NCBI RefSeq assembly: GCF_003818115.1
Contig: NZ_RPOI01000027.1
Location: 1-43,376 of the forward strand
DNA: 43,376 bases
Origin: Citrobacter youngae
Lineage (GTDB): Bacteria; Pseudomonadota; Gammaproteobacteria; Enterobacterales; Enterobacteriaceae
Reading direction: 5' to 3'
Shown here: positions 1 to 8,333 of the stretch, in pieces
How the letters are laid out: each line of letters starts with the position of its first letter
How positions within the stretch are numbered: the stretch's first letter is position 1
Program-made: the position numbers and the translations under genes
The notes under the pieces: model-generated
What the model was told of the DNA's origin: nothing
The model's database searches: none
Seen by the model: only the letters and a program-made list of their open reading frames with translations

Positions 1-166
1 CCCCCTGTTTAAACGTCGGATCGGATTCCACCAGCGCATCAAACTGCTCATCAAGTTCCCGCAGGCGCGCCAGCCACCGGGTGAAGATTTCCGTCGCATC
101 CGGCACCACAATGGCATCCGGTACGTCCAGTTCTGACAGGTTGATCACGTCATAGCTGCTTGCCAT
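1..166 (-). CDS. Baseplate assembly protein J, N-terminal part (runs off window)
   Basis: Only the first 55 or so codons are present; the gene continues beyond position 1. The protein starts MASSYDVINLSELDVPDAIV, the usual opening of P2 gpJ / Mu gp47 baseplate wedge proteins. In contractile phages gpJ links the baseplate hub and wedge to the tail-fibre attachment proteins. The start codon lies inside the end of the gpW gene (17-base overlap), the W-J order seen in P2. Tail fibre genes and gpI would be expected further left, outside the window. Confidence 0.85.
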   Translation of the reverse strand, partial: MASSYDVINLSELDVPDAIVVPDATEIFTRWLARLRELDEQFDALVESDPTFKQG

Positions 167-503
167 AAATCGTTATGTCTCCCGTTCTGACAGGTAAATT
201 GGTTTCCTTGTTGATCCCCTCGATATCCAGTACACAGCCGGACTTCCCTTCAGGAAAGGAAACAAGCACACGGGTTACCTTCAGCCGCGTCTCCCACCGG
301 GCCAGTGCGGTCGCAGACGCGGCGATTATTTGTAGACGGGTCATATCATCCCGTGGGTTATCCACCAGCGAAAACAGATCACTGCCATAGTCACGGACAA
401 GAACCCGGCTCCCGATGGGCGTGGTCAGTATGTCGCTGACGGACTGGCGCAAATGGGCGACGCCGGACAGGCGTTTTCCGGTCCGGTTGTTTACACCGTT
501 CAT
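150..503 (-). CDS. Baseplate assembly protein W (gp25-like)
   Basis: This 117-residue protein belongs to the P2 gpW / T4 gp25 baseplate wedge family. Family features visible are the N-terminal segment GVAHLRQSVSDILTTPIGSR, an RDYGSDLF motif and the LD(I)EGINKETN-type C-terminal strand. gp25-like proteins form the wedge core that contacts the first sheath ring. It lies between gpD and gpJ. The spike gene V, which precedes W in P2, is displaced here to 6,500-7,117, ahead of the sheath gene, so the baseplate genes are rearranged relative to P2. Confidence 0.9.
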   Translation of the reverse strand: MNGVNNRTGKRLSGVAHLRQSVSDILTTPIGSRVLVRDYGSDLFSLVDNPRDDMTRLQIIAASATALARWETRLKVTRVLVSFPEGKSGCVLDIEGINKETNLPVRTGDITIYGKQL

Positions 504-542
504 GATTAAATTCCGTTGCTGATTCGCCGGATGGCGGGAGGG

Positions 543-1661
543 TTAACCGAAGTAGGACGGGCCTGTTTTGTCCTGCTTTTCTGATTTTTTCGAAGCCGCT
601 GCGGGTTTACGAATGTCCACGACAAGGTTGTAGGTGTAGCTGAATCCTGCTGACGTCAGAGAAAAGACCAGAGACTCAACCACCCAGGCCCGATCCTCAC
701 GGGAGCCAAAACCGGAAGTCGTCACACCTGCCTCTGCTGTCAGCGGAACATGTTTGGGGCGACATGGCCCCGTGAGCGTCATTTTCTGCTCGTTACGTTT
801 CGCCTGGGTTTTCCTGGAGTTTGCCTGTTGCTCGGCAGTGGTTTTCTCCGACTGGGTATAGGGATTGATCATCGCCGGGCCATCATGTTCAACCGTGGAG
901 GTCTTTGTCGTACCATCCTCCTCGTCGTAATAACGCACACCGATTTTCTCTTTGGCTTTTCCTCCGCTCCCCGTAGCTTTCCCCGTCGAACTCCCCCGCT
1001 CACCTTCACTGTAGGACCAGTTTGATACTTCATCCGGTGTGATGGTTATCCCGCCAGTCTGTTTCCCTGAAGCCGTTACCGTGGCTCCCTGCTGCAAAAA
1101 AAGCCAGTAACCGCCTGATGGTTTGCTCACTGCATTGTAGTCACGTGCAAGCCTTGCGAGCAGGTTGGCATCAGATTCCGCCACCTGATCGATGTGGCTG
1201 ATATGAATATCTTTCAGTGCGTCGGCCACGCGGGGAATAAGCCCGTTGTCGGTGGCCACGGTTTTGACAATATCGGCAAGGCGAAGGTTATCCCAGCTCC
1301 GTGTCTTCTGGCTTGTCACGTCTCCGGGTTGTTTCTGTGCATTCATCGGCGCGGCGGTCGCATACAGCTCGATACGCCTTGGCGGGCCACCGCTCGAGAC
1401 GCCACTGACAACAAACCAGCCTTTATCGATCAGTTGTTCATTGAATCCCAGAGCGACCTGAAGCCGGGCACCTTTGGTGGGAAGCGCCAGCGTTTCAGAG
1501 ATGAGACTGATTTTCAGTTCATCTGCTTTTGCTGTTGCCCCACCATAATCCGTCAGGGTCAGTTCACTCAGGCACTCTTGCAGCACCCGGGTTATATCTT
1601 TCCCTTCGGCCTGTATGCTGAATGCCGGCGCATATTCCGGCCTTGCTGTCTGATCTGCCAT
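543..1661 (-). CDS. Tail protein D (late control D / baseplate hub)
   Basis: The 372-residue protein matches P2 gpD, the phage late control D family (P2 gpD is about 387 residues), a gp27-like baseplate hub protein that carries the spike. Visible hallmarks are the opening MADQTARPEYAPAFSIQAEG, a central LADIVKTVATDNGL-IPRV segment and HISHIDQVAESDANLLARLA, where the family conserves Q-x-x-E-S-D-x-x-x-L-x-R-L. The ATG at 1661 is chosen because it follows the gpX stop at once; an upstream in-frame ATG would add 11 residues overlapping gpX. The U-X-D order is exactly that of P2. Confidence 0.92.
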   Translation of the reverse strand: MADQTARPEYAPAFSIQAEGKDITRVLQECLSELTLTDYGGATAKADELKISLISETLALPTKGARLQVALGFNEQLIDKGWFVVSGVSSGGPPRRIELYATAAPMNAQKQPGDVTSQKTRSWDNLRLADIVKTVATDNGLIPRVADALKDIHISHIDQVAESDANLLARLARDYNAVSKPSGGYWLFLQQGATVTASGKQTGGITITPDEVSNWSYSEGERGSSTGKATGSGGKAKEKIGVRYYDEEDGTTKTSTVEHDGPAMINPYTQSEKTTAEQQANSRKTQAKRNEQKMTLTGPCRPKHVPLTAEAGVTTSGFGSREDRAWVVESLVFSLTSAGFSYTYNLVVDIRKPAAASKKSEKQDKTGPSYFG

Positions 1662-1662
1662 A

Positions 1663-1878
1663 TTAATCCCATAAACTAAATGGCGATTCCGCAACGGGCA
1701 TCACCAGATCCGGCAATGTGATGTACAAGCCGGAAGGATACACAGCCCCCTGCTCCGCCAGCCCCTGATTGGCCTCCAGAACCTGAGTCACTGAGTCTGA
1801 AAGATTTTCAGTACCGTAATGCACGGCGCAAATCGCATCCAGTACGTCCCCGTCACGGGTTTGATAGATCGTCGGCAT
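1663..1878 (-). CDS. Tail protein X (LysM-like)
   Basis: A 71-residue protein of the P2 gpX family with a LysM-like fold: it opens with TRDGDVLDAICAVHYG and ends with the ITLPDL segment typical of the family. gpX is a small tail protein that probably acts in baseplate hub assembly, perhaps by peptidoglycan contact. Its start lies inside the ancestral 3' end of gene U (26-base overlap in the restored U frame). That supports both this start and the conclusion that U once extended to 1853. Confidence 0.88.
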   Translation of the reverse strand: MPTIYQTRDGDVLDAICAVHYGTENLSDSVTQVLEANQGLAEQGAVYPSGLYITLPDLVMPVAESPFSLWD

Positions 1879-2330
1879 AGTGTTTCAGCGTCATCGTCCA
1901 GTTTTTATTTCGGTGACCGCCACCCGGTAAAAACTTACTCGTCGTGTCTGAAAAGTCGGTCACCACCCACCACCCACCACCCCAGCACATCACCTTCTCC
2001 GCTGACAAGCTGCTGGGGTTTAGCCTGATCGGCAAGATCAAGTAAATCATTCACCCCTTCCACGCCTTTACGGAAAAAGGCGTGAGACTGCCCTTCAAGC
2101 CTGACAGTACGCCCGGGCTTTCCGGTGTACTGAAGAAGGTCCTGTTTGCCAATGCGTTCCTGTTCACTCCAGCGCCAGCTGGCCTCACGGGTGAGCTGAT
2201 GATAAGCCGTTGTATCAATCGAAAAGGCAAAATTCCCCAGCATCATCATGACGCGGGCTTCCTGCCCACCCCGTAATGCGCTGGTACTGCGCTGACCGGA
2301 ATCTTCAAAGATCGGGATAATTTCACTCAC
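1853..2330 (-). pseudogene. Tail protein U, frameshifted by a 7-bp repeat
   Basis: The N-terminal ~114 codons (2330 to about 1988) encode a P2 gpU-like protein, with MMMLGNFAFSIDTTAYHQL and the GKPGRTVRLEG segment. At 1961-1981 three copies of CACCACC (plus strand) shift the frame, and the product ends GGDRLFRHDE at 1935, 131 residues. Removing one 7-bp copy joins GWWVV to TDFSDTTSKFLPGG and a frame that runs to 1853, ending ADDLSNP and overlapping gene X as in P2-type operons. P2 gpU is needed to complete the tail, so the present allele may be inactive or switchable. The start overlaps the tape-measure stop by ATGA. A sequencing error is possible, but duplication of an exact 7-mer is a typical biological event. 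Confidence 0.85.
1961..1981. repeat. Three perfect tandem copies of CACCACC in gene U
   Basis: Copies occupy 1961-1967, 1968-1974 and 1975-1981. Because 7 is not a multiple of 3, copy number sets the reading frame of gene U. Two copies give the full-length product; three give the truncated frame seen here. Confidence 0.97.
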
Positions 2331-4027
2331 CAGAGAAGTCCCCCATCCAGAAGGCTGTTATCACCATTAAAGGCAGAATTGTTTTTCGTCACCGTTGTCA
2401 CTTCATCTGCAATGGCTTTCTCATCCTGTCCCGGCGCGGCATTAATTTCGAATCGGTATTCGAATTTTCGGTTGTCTGTGACCTGCCTGGATGGTGGCTG
2501 TTTATCCAGATTGTCCATACGCTGAAGCAAGGTATCCCAGTACCCGATATCTCCCCCCGACGAATCAGAGGGTGGTTGCACTGAACGCCCCTTGTTCCTC
2601 TGTAGCGCTGTATTCCAGTTTAAAAGCGTATCGCCGCCTTCCGGTGTCAGGTATTTATCAAGCGATTTATTAAATGCCTCTTCATCATCACTAAAAAAGC
2701 CCCGCGTTGAGGCGTATGACTTTTTAACATCGTCAGCGAGGTCTGGATTGTCCTTCAGTTGCTGCTCAAACCATTCTCCCTGCCCTTTGCGTCCCGCAGT
2801 CATTCTGGCGAAATCCACCGACCCAGTCATAGCCAGTGACTTCAGCACATCCTTTTGATCGCTCCTGTCATCTGGCAACAGCCAGGACAGCTTTTTAGCC
2901 AGGGCGTAAATAATTTTGCCGACAAAAACCACCCCCTGCCCGAAAGACAGAACGCCGGGATAGAGATCGTTTCGCAGAAAAGTCACAATGCGCCTGACAC
3001 CACCACCTTTGAACCAGTCGGCAAGATCATCCGTCAGGCGCCTGATATCAGGCGCCAGTTCATTTCCCAGTTGGCCGGAAATTTCTGCGACCGCAGAAGA
3101 GAAAACAGTGCGGAGATTATTGATAGCCTGATTACCCGCAACTGCCCCATCAGCGCCCTCTTTGGTCACAAGGTTGTAGCGCCGCTGTTCGTCCATCAGG
3201 TCGCGGTAGCTCCGGCCAGACTGCTTGATAAGCATCAGCAGTTTGCTCGCTTCCCCGCCAAAAAGAGAATCCAGTGCGAAGGAAGCTTTTGACTCATCCT
3301 GAAGGCTGAGCGCCCGTTCAACAATTTTGTCGAATTGCGCCATATCACTGAGCCCGGCAAAATCACCTGCTTTGAACCCGAGCGTTTCAAAGGCATCCTG
3401 CAGCGAGCTCTGCTTACCGTTCTGTTTATACTCCCCGGATTTGTGCAGATACTCTTCAAAGAGATCGCCAATGTTTTCCGCATTCATGTCGTACTGCTTC
3501 GCCAGAGAATCCCAGGCATTAAACGTGGCCACGTCCACGCCGTAACTTTTTGCCACATTCGTGCGGGTTGCCGTTTCAGCATTGGTGGCAGCTGGCGCTA
3601 TCAGTGTGCCAAGTGCTGAAGCCACCACGCCGCCACCGCCAATAGCCAGCCCGGATCCAAACATCCCGCCCACCTGCCCGGCGATCCCCAGACCGCGCCG
3701 GAAAAGGCCTTTACCGGCACCTTTGAACGCCTGAATGCGTTGTGATTTTTGCATCTGCACATTCAGTTTCTGTTGCTCAGCCTCCGTTTTGCGGATTTCC
3801 CTGGAAACATCGGTATAGCGGCGCTTCAAATCGCCTAGGCTTTCACCGGCCAGTTTGGCGCGTTTGATTTCTGCTGCCAGTTTGGTCTGGTCTTTTGTCA
3901 GTCGCTCAGACTGCTTTCCGACATCTTTCAGGCTTTTTTGCAGACCATCTGCAGATCGTTTCCATGAATTATCCAGGTTTCCGCCAAAGGTAATGACGGC
4001 CTTAAGGTTCTGGCTTATTGCGCCCAC
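2327..4027 (-). CDS. Tail tape measure protein
   Basis: A 566-residue protein with an N-terminal Lys/Glu-rich coiled coil (about residues 20-90, with LTKDQTKLAAEIKRAKLAGE), then a Gly-rich hydrophobic stretch (about 110-150, GLGIAGQVGGMFGSGLAIGG) and an Ala-rich central region. This is the plan of tape measure proteins that set tail length and help DNA enter the cell. At 566 residues it implies a fairly short contractile tail. The start is a GTG at 4027, with GGAG ten bases upstream. The gene lies directly after the tail chaperone and its -1 extension, as in P2 (E, E', T). Confidence 0.88.
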   Translation of the reverse strand: MGAISQNLKAVITFGGNLDNSWKRSADGLQKSLKDVGKQSERLTKDQTKLAAEIKRAKLAGESLGDLKRRYTDVSREIRKTEAEQQKLNVQMQKSQRIQAFKGAGKGLFRRGLGIAGQVGGMFGSGLAIGGGGVVASALGTLIAPAATNAETATRTNVAKSYGVDVATFNAWDSLAKQYDMNAENIGDLFEEYLHKSGEYKQNGKQSSLQDAFETLGFKAGDFAGLSDMAQFDKIVERALSLQDESKASFALDSLFGGEASKLLMLIKQSGRSYRDLMDEQRRYNLVTKEGADGAVAGNQAINNLRTVFSSAVAEISGQLGNELAPDIRRLTDDLADWFKGGGVRRIVTFLRNDLYPGVLSFGQGVVFVGKIIYALAKKLSWLLPDDRSDQKDVLKSLAMTGSVDFARMTAGRKGQGEWFEQQLKDNPDLADDVKKSYASTRGFFSDDEEAFNKSLDKYLTPEGGDTLLNWNTALQRNKGRSVQPPSDSSGGDIGYWDTLLQRMDNLDKQPPSRQVTDNRKFEYRFEINAAPGQDEKAIADEVTTVTKNNSAFNGDNSLLDGGLLW

Positions 4028-4177
4028 GGTTCATCGTCTCCAGTTCGTCGGTCAAAAAAACAGAGAAAGTGCTGAACGGCATATCGAGGTATTCCGCCAT
4101 CGGGAAATGCAGCTGCCGCCCCAGAAATCTTATTGCCCGGAGGAGTCCGCCTTCGGTCGCTTCGCGGGCGGGAGCAT
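4002..4177 (-). other. Putative -1 frameshift extension of the tail chaperone
   Basis: In the -1 frame after the T5 run at 4178-4182 an open frame of about 58 codons runs to TAA at 4002. It encodes AIRFLGRQLHFPMAEYLDMP and STFSVFLTDELETMN. It overlaps the tape-measure start and sits exactly where P2 E' and lambda T extend the tail chaperone by -1 slippage. The -1 frame is closed upstream by a TAA just before the T run, so any slip must happen between the T run and the chaperone stop. The heptamer is not a textbook X-XXY-YYZ site. Confidence 0.6.
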
Positions 4178-4429
4178 AAAAACGTTAAAGGCATCCGTGA
4201 GCTGTGCATAATCTGCTGCTGTCATCAGCCAGAGATCCTGTTCACTGAGATTGCACAGCAGCGCAATCATGCGGGCTTCTTTCTCTTCTTCGTTGCCGCG
4301 GTCTTTGGCATGAGTGATGCGATCTCGAACCAGCGGTTCACGCATGGTGACCTCATCGATCACGACCCCGTTATCAAGTGATACAGGGGAATACAGTTTT
4401 ATAACGCGGGTTTCACCAGGAAAGCTCAT
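4130..4429 (-). CDS. Tail assembly chaperone (gpE / Mu gp41-like)
   Basis: The 99-residue protein has the layout of Mu gp41/P2 gpE tail assembly chaperones: an N-terminal beta segment (VIKLYSPVSLDNGVVIDEVT), a charged middle (MREPLVRDRITHAKDR) and a helical LLCNLSEQDLWLMTAADYAQ region. These chaperones coat the tape measure while the tube polymerises. The ATG at 4429 is preferred over the one at 4441 because GGAG lies six bases before it. The gene sits between the tube gene (with an attenuating terminator) and the tape measure gene. A -1 shifted product is likely; see the separate entry. Confidence 0.85.
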   Translation of the reverse strand: MSFPGETRVIKLYSPVSLDNGVVIDEVTMREPLVRDRITHAKDRGNEEEKEARMIALLCNLSEQDLWLMTAADYAQLTDAFNVFMLPPAKRPKADSSGQ

Positions 4430-4443
4430 AGGGTGCTCCATAT

Positions 4444-4463
4444 AAAAACGGCCCGCAGGCCGT
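4444..4463 (-). terminator. Hairpin terminator after the tube gene
   Basis: On the minus strand ACGGCC-TGCG-GGCCGT is followed by TTTTAT. It sits just after the tube stop codon and before the chaperone gene, so it should lower chaperone and tape-measure expression relative to tube, as expected for late transcripts that Q can override only in part. Confidence 0.8.
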
Positions 4464-4487
4464 TACAGTAGTGGGATAACAGTGAAA

Positions 4488-4994
4488 TCAGAGACGCACT
4501 TTGGCAGCCAGACCTGAAAGGACATCAACGCCATTCACCCGGCGGGCGAAACGCTCTGTATCAATGGCAAACAGTTCTCGCCCGTCCAGTGACTGACGGT
4601 AGTAGCTGACAGCAATATCAACCGTCACGGCATTTTCGGAAAGCGTGTCCTTCCCCCGCGCATCCGGCGTGACGGTCTGTACAAACCCCTCAATTTCCTC
4701 AACCGTACCGCGCGCAGTGCCGTTACCGAGATAGCCCTGATAAGCCGTAAAGCGTGAACGGCTGCCACTGACAAAACCGAAGCTGGCCAGCATGTCCGTA
4801 TCTATCCCATAAAATTTAACCTGACAGGTCAGTGCTTCCATGCCGTCATCAACCGGGGTGGGCGCATCCTGTGCGCCGGTACGCATATCCGTTTTAACAA
4901 TTGCCAGAGACGGCGGCGTAAATTCATGCGCCCCCTGAATACGGATCCCCTGCCGGAAGAAGGTCCAGACGCGTAGTGTGTTTTTATCGCTCAT
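4488..4994 (-). CDS. Major tail tube protein
   Basis: This 168-residue protein follows the sheath gene with an ATGA overlap. It matches tube proteins of contractile phages: FRQGIRIQGAHEFTPPSLAI at the N-terminus, a repeated beta pattern around DDGMEALTCQVKFYGIDTDM, and YYRQSLDGRELFAIDTERF near the C-terminus. P2 FII-type tubes often carry a KD-x-G-RE(LF)-ID element near that end. It forms the inner tube through which DNA passes. The sheath-tube pair and the hairpin directly after it support high expression. Confidence 0.9.
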   Translation of the reverse strand: MSDKNTLRVWTFFRQGIRIQGAHEFTPPSLAIVKTDMRTGAQDAPTPVDDGMEALTCQVKFYGIDTDMLASFGFVSGSRSRFTAYQGYLGNGTARGTVEEIEGFVQTVTPDARGKDTLSENAVTVDIAVSYYRQSLDGRELFAIDTERFARRVNGVDVLSGLAAKVRL

Positions 4995-6460
4995 GCTGCA
5001 AGCATCTCCTCAAGCGCATAGTTATTGTTCACCCGGACGCGCAGGCTGATAAGTTCAGTCGGCGATTTCGGACCAAAGTCATAGTTGATGTACAGGACAC
5101 CCGACGCCATGGTTTCCGCTGTGTTCAGTTCTTCATCCAGCCAGGCCCGCCCACCGAATATGGCGCCAAGACCGACCAGTTGCCGCATATAGGCATTGAT
5201 GGTGCCGATAATGTCATCCGCATTTTCCCGGTCTAGTGGACGGTCAACATACTCCAGCATGGTTTCCTGAATGCTGTCCTCAATAACATCAGCAGTACGG
5301 CGGACAGATTCAAAACGCCATTGAGGATTGGTTGCACACAGGCGGTTCCCCCAGTGTTTAAACCCCGCCCGGCGGATAATGGTGGACACGTTCTGCATGT
5401 TGAGCAGGTTTGCATCGCAGTTCTCATCCCCGAGGATAAATTCATCGATCTGCTCAACACCGAGGATGTTGTTGATGTCCTGGTTCGACTTGCTCCACCA
5501 CCAGCCTTTTTCAAAGTCAATGCGGGCGCGTAATCCGGCAGCAAACGCAGAGTATGGGCGATAAACCAGCTGGCCATCTGCATCACTCGCCTGGACCCGC
5601 GGGCGCAACAGTTCAGTTCGTGCGCCATAGGACTGGCGACGCTGTACCACTTCCTGCAGCGTCGCACCGGAGGCGCAGTCAACATATGCGACGGCGCGCA
5701 ATTTCCCGGCCACGGTTTCCAGCCCCTTACCAACCGCATCGTCCTCACTGAAACCCGGTGCAATCACAATACGCGGCTGGTACGTCGTAACAGATTTCGC
5801 TGATGACAGGGTGCCGATCCCCTTCAGTACCGCCGCGCGTCGTTTTGCCTCATCGTTTTCATCCGCAACACGCACCACCACCGTCAGCGCATTACGCTGA
5901 TCGTTAATATCAGTCAGTGCCTGTTTAAGCGTACCTTTTTCACCCAGGCGGGATAACAGCGTGGTGCCGACAACCGCAACCGGCGTATTGAGTGGAAAGG
6001 GTTCATCTTCACCCCCCGCTAATTGCAGGCTGAAGGGCTGGACAATCCCGTCACCGCGCCCGCTCGCGCTGACTTTTGCGCCATCAACACCACCGACAGC
6101 CTCTGCAACGTCTCCGGGTTTAGCCGTGATAACACCGTGCTCATCACAACCCAGCGTGATGTTCAGTGTCAGCGATTCAGGATCCCAGCTTGCTGACGTC
6201 ACAACCGCAGCAGGATTTTCGGCTGCCGGCTGTCCGGCCAGCGCAGCGACATTGATGACATTGCCTTGCCGCCCCTTAATGGTTGCAGTGAAGTCGATAA
6301 CGTTATCGAGAATGGGTGTACCGGATGATCCCGATGCGGCGGTTCCGCCCGACGCATCCGGTGCCGTTCCTACCAGGCCGATAATGGCTGTCTGGATCGT
6401 GGTAACCGCCACCGTACCCGAGGTGAGTTCAATAGTTTCAACGCCATGTAACTGAGACAT
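4991..6460 (-). CDS. Contractile tail sheath protein
   Basis: The 489-residue protein belongs to the Mu gpL-like sheath family (Mu L is about 495 residues). It opens MSQLHGVETIELTSG, contains RIVIAPGFSEDDAV and VAYVDCASG, and has the conserved C-terminal DENCDANLLNMQNVSTIIRR and KHWGNRLCATNPQWRFESVR segments typical of sheaths. The sheath contracts to drive the tube through the envelope. A good ribosome site (GGAG, seven bases) precedes the ATG. The gene follows the spike gene V and a strong terminator, unlike P2, where V lies with W and J. Confidence 0.95.
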   Translation of the reverse strand: MSQLHGVETIELTSGTVAVTTIQTAIIGLVGTAPDASGGTAASGSSGTPILDNVIDFTATIKGRQGNVINVAALAGQPAAENPAAVVTSASWDPESLTLNITLGCDEHGVITAKPGDVAEAVGGVDGAKVSASGRGDGIVQPFSLQLAGGEDEPFPLNTPVAVVGTTLLSRLGEKGTLKQALTDINDQRNALTVVVRVADENDEAKRRAAVLKGIGTLSSAKSVTTYQPRIVIAPGFSEDDAVGKGLETVAGKLRAVAYVDCASGATLQEVVQRRQSYGARTELLRPRVQASDADGQLVYRPYSAFAAGLRARIDFEKGWWWSKSNQDINNILGVEQIDEFILGDENCDANLLNMQNVSTIIRRAGFKHWGNRLCATNPQWRFESVRRTADVIEDSIQETMLEYVDRPLDRENADDIIGTINAYMRQLVGLGAIFGGRAWLDEELNTAETMASGVLYINYDFGPKSPTELISLRVRVNNNYALEEMLAA

Positions 6461-6478
6461 GCTTTTTCTCCAGGCATA

Positions 6479-6500
6479 AAAAAAACCTGCCGCAGCAGGT
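6479..6500 (-). terminator. Terminator between spike V and sheath
   Basis: Minus-strand ACCTGC-TGCG-GCAGGT followed by eight T residues, directly after the gpV stop. It probably works as an attenuator in the late transcript. Confidence 0.85.
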
Positions 6501-7117
6501 CACATTTTCTGATTGGGTTTATCGGTGAGCCCACCGCTGTCGCCGGGGTGATCGTGGTTGTTAAATACTTCACGTATCTTGCTCATACTGCCGGATTTAT
6601 CCGTTATCTCCTTTGACGCGCCGATATTTCCTGCAACCAACGTGTCAGCATTAATCTGGGTTTTGCCCTGGACCGTCAGGGTATCCGTAATTTCAACCGG
6701 ACCATCCAGCGTACCTTTACCGACAATTTTGTAGGTTCCACCATCAGCCAGCGTAATCGTCAGGGCATGCGCTTCCCTGTCATAACGGATCTCAGTCCCG
6801 TCGCTGTAACGGGTAATGTGCTCGCTGTCGCTTCCTTCCGGCACCGGCAGCTTTCCCGTATTCCAGCCGGGAAACACCCGTCCGTTGTTGAGTTCTCCGG
6901 CTTCGGACAGGACCGTAACCGCATCCCCCACGGCATATGGATTTGAATCAGCGCGGTTTGTTCCGGAAAACCCCTGGCACAACGGCAGCCAGGTTGTGAT
7001 GATATCCCCCAAATCCACCCGGCATTTAGGGATACTATCGTGCCTGACGGAGTGAATAACACCGCGCCGGACAAGGTTCGCCAGTCTGCGCTGCAGGTCG
7101 CCTGCTATCTCACTCAT
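6500..7117 (-). CDS. Baseplate spike protein V
   Basis: The 205-residue protein is a P2 gpV-type central spike. It has an N-terminal OB-fold region (residues ~1-95, with NPYAVGDAVTVLSEAGE and GRVFPGWNTG), then a beta-helix with short repeats (EITDTLTVQGKTQINADTLV), and near the C-terminus NNHDHPGDSGG. That His-Asp-His is the place where spikes bind the apex iron ion through an H-x-H motif. The start at 7117 overlaps the previous gene by eight bases; longer in-frame extensions upstream lie wholly inside that gene and look non-coding. The spike pierces the outer membrane. Confidence 0.9.
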   Translation of the reverse strand: MSEIAGDLQRRLANLVRRGVIHSVRHDSIPKCRVDLGDIITTWLPLCQGFSGTNRADSNPYAVGDAVTVLSEAGELNNGRVFPGWNTGKLPVPEGSDSEHITRYSDGTEIRYDREAHALTITLADGGTYKIVGKGTLDGPVEITDTLTVQGKTQINADTLVAGNIGASKEITDKSGSMSKIREVFNNHDHPGDSGGLTDKPNQKM

Positions 7118-7664
7118 CGGGCGGTGCCTCCCAGATAAGCTGATAGTCATCCACGTGATTTCGCCCCGTATCAGGTGCAACACCCAGCCAGGCCTTCTGC
7201 AGGGGCATGCCAGTATGTGCAAAGGGATCAGCACCAAATGCAGCCGCCTGGGTGAATGAAATACGCCAGACCAGATAATCATCCATTCGCGGATCAAACT
7301 CATCACGTTCAGCCGTGGTGAATACCGCAGGCTCAATATGGCCCAGACCAAACTGCTGTCCGTCAATCCATTGGGTGATATCGGCCGCAGCGGTTCTGAC
7401 AAAAATTTCAGGCTGGCTCACACCCGATCCGGCGGCATCCACCACCACGAAGAGATCACAGGTTAAATTAACGCTCAGTTGTCCCTCATTTCCTCCTCCC
7501 TGTTCCCAGCTGTTAATCGAGAAATACACCGCGGGTGTGGTCAGCCCCGAAAAGCGGGGAACATTTCGTTCCGGATACGCACCGGCATCACGCACCCATC
7601 CGATTTTTTTTAATGCCTCAGTCACAGCATCATGATACCGCCCCAGCAACAGTGGCTCGGCCAT
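7110..7664 (-). CDS. Probable tail terminator / tail completion protein
   Basis: A 184-residue protein without a clear motif. Its position fits a tail terminator: after a gpZ-like gene and before the spike gene. Sequence features are MAEPLLLGRYHDAVTEALKK, then strand-rich segments (SVNLTCDLFVVVDAAG, DYLVWRISFTQAAAF) as in lambda gpU-like or Gifsy-type tail terminators. GAGGT lies eight bases before the ATG. I infer the role from gene order, not from a recognised signature. Confidence 0.55.
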   Translation of the reverse strand: MAEPLLLGRYHDAVTEALKKIGWVRDAGAYPERNVPRFSGLTTPAVYFSINSWEQGGGNEGQLSVNLTCDLFVVVDAAGSGVSQPEIFVRTAAADITQWIDGQQFGLGHIEPAVFTTAERDEFDPRMDDYLVWRISFTQAAAFGADPFAHTGMPLQKAWLGVAPDTGRNHVDDYQLIWEAPPDE

Positions 7665-7675
7665 CGTTCGTTACC

Positions 7676-8332
7676 TCAGACAGAAATACGGGCCTTTACG
7701 CGCCCGCGAATGTCGGTTTCAAAGTGATGCATAAAAATCTCCATCGCCTGGGCAAATGCGTTGTCCTCGACGTAGTTCAGCATCGGTTCGTAGATATCCA
7801 TTTCTGCTTCGCGTGTCCGGCGGGTCAGGGGATCACGAATAACCACCGTCCGGCGATTATCCCGTTTTGAACGGGACACCTCCCCGTTTTCAAACGACCG
7901 TTCGCTCAGCAGATTACCTTTCGGGGAAAATCCGGCGTTTTCGGCCTGGCGGCGCGCTTTAATAAAACGCCCCGTGTTGCGGTCACGCCGGGTATGGTGC
8001 GGTCGCAGCCGCCCGTTGATTCGTCCTTTAAGGTCTTTCACCTTAATGGCATTCAGCCCGAACCAGAGCCGGAAATTATCCAGCTGCGATCCCCTGTCCA
8101 GACGAAAAGACAGCAAACGGCGCCGGACCAGATCCATACTGCGTGGGGCCAGACCGTCTTTCAGATCCGCCATCGCTTTCTTTCGCAGCGTGGCGGCAGT
8201 ACGCCTGAGCGCGCGCGAGTATGCTGCACGGAACTGTTTTTGCGTCGCACCAATACTGTCCGCAATTCGCCAGATAACATCCACATCAATATCGACGGGT
8301 AAATCCCGCCGCAGTCGAGACTCCCGCGCCAT
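7676..8332 (-). CDS. Minor tail protein Z-like / tail completion protein
   Basis: A 218-residue, very basic protein (RRTAATLRKKAMADLKDG, RTREAEMDIYEPML). Lambda gpZ has the same character, a helix-rich Arg/Lys-rich head-tail joining protein, and the same position after FII. The C-terminal DNAFAQAMEIFMHHFETDIR resembles the final helix of Z-like proteins. The ATG at 8332 is chosen because GGAG precedes it by five bases and the upstream gene ends at 8334; longer starts would overlap that gene. Function is inferred from composition and order. Confidence 0.6.
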   Translation of the reverse strand: MARESRLRRDLPVDIDVDVIWRIADSIGATQKQFRAAYSRALRRTAATLRKKAMADLKDGLAPRSMDLVRRRLLSFRLDRGSQLDNFRLWFGLNAIKVKDLKGRINGRLRPHHTRRDRNTGRFIKARRQAENAGFSPKGNLLSERSFENGEVSRSKRDNRRTVVIRDPLTRRTREAEMDIYEPMLNYVEDNAFAQAMEIFMHHFETDIRGRVKARISV

Positions 8333-8333
8333 A

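Noticed and set aside
4015..4209. Small minus-strand open frame over the chaperone end
   Set aside because: It is in the +1 frame; the plausible chaperone extension is in the -1 frame.
5233..5763. Long open frame inside the sheath gene on the same strand
   Set aside because: It is an out-of-frame shadow of the sheath gene with no ribosome site and Arg/Ser-rich low-quality sequence.
7118..7402. N-terminal extension of the spike protein V
   Set aside because: The extension lies entirely inside the preceding gene in another frame; homologous sequence starts at MSEIAGDLQRR.
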